The position numbers and the translations under genes are program-made. The notes beneath the pieces are model-generated. The model saw only the letters and a list, made by a program, of their open reading frames with translations, was not told the origin of the DNA and made no database searches. Shown here in pieces: positions 8,001 through 8,457 of a stretch of DNA of 8,457 nt (the stretch's first letter is position 1; every line of letters begins with the position of its first letter). The stretch is from Bacteroidota bacterium (lineage in GTDB: Bacteria > Bacteroidota > Ignavibacteria > UBA10030 > UBA8401): assembly GCA_025355705.1 (NCBI GenBank), contig JANXZD010000075.1:1-8457 (forward strand), in the 5' to 3' direction.

Positions 8001-8457
8001 TTTACCGTTACATCAACGGGATCAACACCAACCATTTCTTCATTCACCCCATCAAGTGGACTGATCGGTTCGTCCGTAACGATTAGCGGAACTTATTTTG
8101 GTGCGACACAGGGAACGAGTACGGTAAAATTTGGCACAACGACTGCCACCATTTCAAGTTGGAGTGCCACCCAGATCAATATAACAGTCCCTTCTCTTAC
8201 GGCAGGAAATTATACAATTTCAGTCACTACGATAGGCGGTATTGCAAATTCATCTTCACAATTTACGGTAACATCCTCGACATCAACATATCCCGATCCG
8301 CTTCCGGCTCTCTATAAAACGATCGTCTCTACTTCGGTCACTATTGGGACGATCGATTATATGGCAGAAGAGAATGGAATTCTCTGGATGGGTGGTGCAA
8401 ATGGTGTGATCGCAAAAGCTTCCGTGACACCGACCGCGGGTTCTCCCATTACTTGGA
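5076..8457 (+). CDS. Giant exported multi-domain repeat protein (propeller, TIG, FG-GAP/VCBS, TIG-TIG), 3' end missing
   Basis: The frame is open for 1127 codons and runs off the window. Residues 1-16 form a signal peptide with cleavage LIA|Q17. Residues about 20-420 contain beta-propeller-like repeats of the SBBP/delta-60 sort: YGG at 27, 321 and 373, units such as DFLIVKLDANGNILWRRTYGG, and strands like IFAAGSTKS and LYLVGESKS. Residues 423-508 are an IPT/TIG domain (ITDFSPKSGSVGTTLTITGT). Residues 520 to about 894 hold seven FG-GAP/VCBS-like units of exactly 55 residues, with the calcium-loop core DIDGDGKPD and the strand NTVSVFRNTST. Residues 898-984 and 985 to about 1070 are two near-identical TIG domains of 87 residues. 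From about 1075 a new module starts, with ENGILWMGGANGVI, reminiscent of a two-component-regulator-type propeller repeat. This composition, rich in Thr, Ser, Gly and Asn, suits a surface or secreted adhesin-like protein. A type IX or similar sorting domain may lie beyond the window; that is untested. Confidence 0.9.
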   Translation, partial: MKKILFLFLLPIILIAQRPTLSDVTFYGGTGDQRASGVILKNSNIYISGADAAILTGQSLAMSYSLPVSSVSTPAWAVRWPNKSTISPDVEQFAGVTATYDGVYFPGWSYSQTSDGVGSKESKSVFVKFPFGGGTGLDVAGCTWYSHSNFFPYTGGEGFGATSSSFENGRSYLYAAGWGEPGFGGAAYIVAKYDTLGNLLKAATDTSVGVKFSGGIIPSGGGSSYGFGITSLNGNIFASGFSGWAVESDKDTAMKPTIWKYDQNLILQQRFKGTNSGIYYAIANDGSSLYAVGYANNSINKEDFLIVKLDANGNILWRRTYGGGNSDILKTVMTSGSRIFAAGSTKSFSAGGADAILMELNPSNGDTLYTITYGGTQDDIGNGLSISGTDLYLVGESKSYANGGNVVGQNDVMILKYKFQSSPPAITDFSPKSGSVGTTLTITGTNFSNIAAENMVYLGAVKATVTAATATQLTVTVPTGATYQPITVTVNGLTAYSSKPFIITFPSSQVIDTTVYATKVDFNTGAGPEHVAIGDIDGDGKPDMSVTNWNSNTISVFRNTSTSGSIIASSFGTKVDFTAGTYPYGIVSSDIDGDGKLDLVVVNYGSNTFSVFRNTSSFGSLTTGSLAATVEFATGASPNTVAVGDLDGDGKPDVAVVNAGSNSVSIFRNISTSGSITIGSFAAKVDFITGTNPEGIAIGDIDGDGKPDLSVTNYNSNTVSVFRNTSTAGSITTSSFAPKVDFVTGSKPHSVAIGDLDGDSKLDLAIANLAGSTVSIFKNTSTSGSISAGSFAAKIDFTTGATPYTIVIGAIDGDTKLDLVVTNNGSNTVSIFRNTSTSGTITSGSFASKVDFSTGTVPYGIAMGDIDGDGKTDLAVANQTGSSVSVLRNTIGSNALLPSISSFTPSSSVVGSSLTINGTNFGATQGTSTVTFGSFAGTVTSWSATQIIVTVPSLPPAPYTISVTTTAGIANSSTQFTVTSTGSTPTISSFTPSSGLIGSSVTISGTYFGATQGTSTVKFGTTTATISSWSATQINITVPSLTAGNYTISVTTIGGIANSSSQFTVTSSTSTYPDPLPALYKTIVSTSVTIGTIDYMAEENGILWMGGANGVIAKASVTPTAGSPITW
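6633..7754 (+). repeat. Seven tandem 165-bp (55-residue) FG-GAP/VCBS-like coding repeats
   Basis: Units begin at the V/I-(D/E)-F codons at 6633, 6798, 6963, 7128, 7293, 7458 and 7623. All six intervals are exactly 165 bases, so no indel has been fixed between units. The seventh unit is cut at its end by the next TIG domain. Each unit carries a D-x-D-G-D loop near its centre. The loop is intact in units 1-4 and 7, altered in unit 5 (DSK), and has lost its first Asp in unit 6 (AIDGDTK). Seven units match the number of blades in a closed integrin-alpha-type propeller. Confidence 0.92.
7767..8285 (+). repeat. Tandem pair of 87-residue IPT/TIG domains
   Basis: The second copy starts at 8028, 261 bases after the first at 7767. 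Both share the segments ISSFTPSS, FGATQGTSTV, SWSATQI and YTISVTT. The copies resemble each other far more than either resembles the TIG domain at 6342-6596, indicating a recent internal duplication. TIG domains are immunoglobulin-like folds often used as spacers or binding modules in surface proteins. Confidence 0.88.

Overview
The window looks like a piece of a Bacteroidota/Chlorobiota-group (FCB) chromosome, perhaps an Ignavibacteria-like lineage. This placement is an inference. It rests on five consecutive secreted proteins whose predicted signal-peptidase sites are all followed by Gln, on IPT/TIG, FG-GAP and CARDB-like modules, on a secreted caspase homologue, and on moderate-to-low GC. 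Three of the genes keep clear GGAGG-type Shine-Dalgarno sites, which argues against the classical Bacteroidia/Flavobacteriia.

Layout, all on the plus strand. Positions 1-495 hold the 3' part of a SOUL/HBP-family haem-binding protein gene that enters from the left. Positions 496-721 are an AT-rich non-coding gap with a weak inverted repeat and one plausible sigma70-like promoter. A tight run of five genes follows. (1) 722-1861 encodes an outer-membrane-type protein with an SH3-like N-terminal module, one IPT/TIG domain and a predicted C-terminal beta-barrel. (2) 1896-2396 encodes a small exported protein with a beta-rich domain and a C-terminal membrane helix. (3) 2419-4206 encodes an exported caspase-fold (C14) protease with two CARDB-like domains, an intact His/Cys dyad and two EF-hand-like loops. 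(4) 4203-5030 encodes an exported LPP20-like plus DUF4384 protein that overlaps the protease gene by ATGA. (5) 5076 to the window end is a giant exported repeat protein, at least 1127 residues long and still open. It contains an N-terminal propeller-like region, one TIG domain, seven FG-GAP/VCBS-like repeats of exactly 165 bp, two TIG domains of 87 residues, and the start of a further domain.

The gaps inside the run are 34, 22, -4 and 45 bases, so a single transcript is plausible. A working hypothesis is a cell-envelope proteolytic module. The caspase homologue, possibly calcium-responsive and specific for basic residues, is produced stoichiometrically with a DUF4384 partner, next to an outer-membrane barrel, a membrane-anchored accessory protein and a large surface or secreted adhesin-like protein. 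The individual families are known. The combined gene set and its function are not something I can identify as described. No RNA genes, mobile elements or CRISPR arrays were seen.
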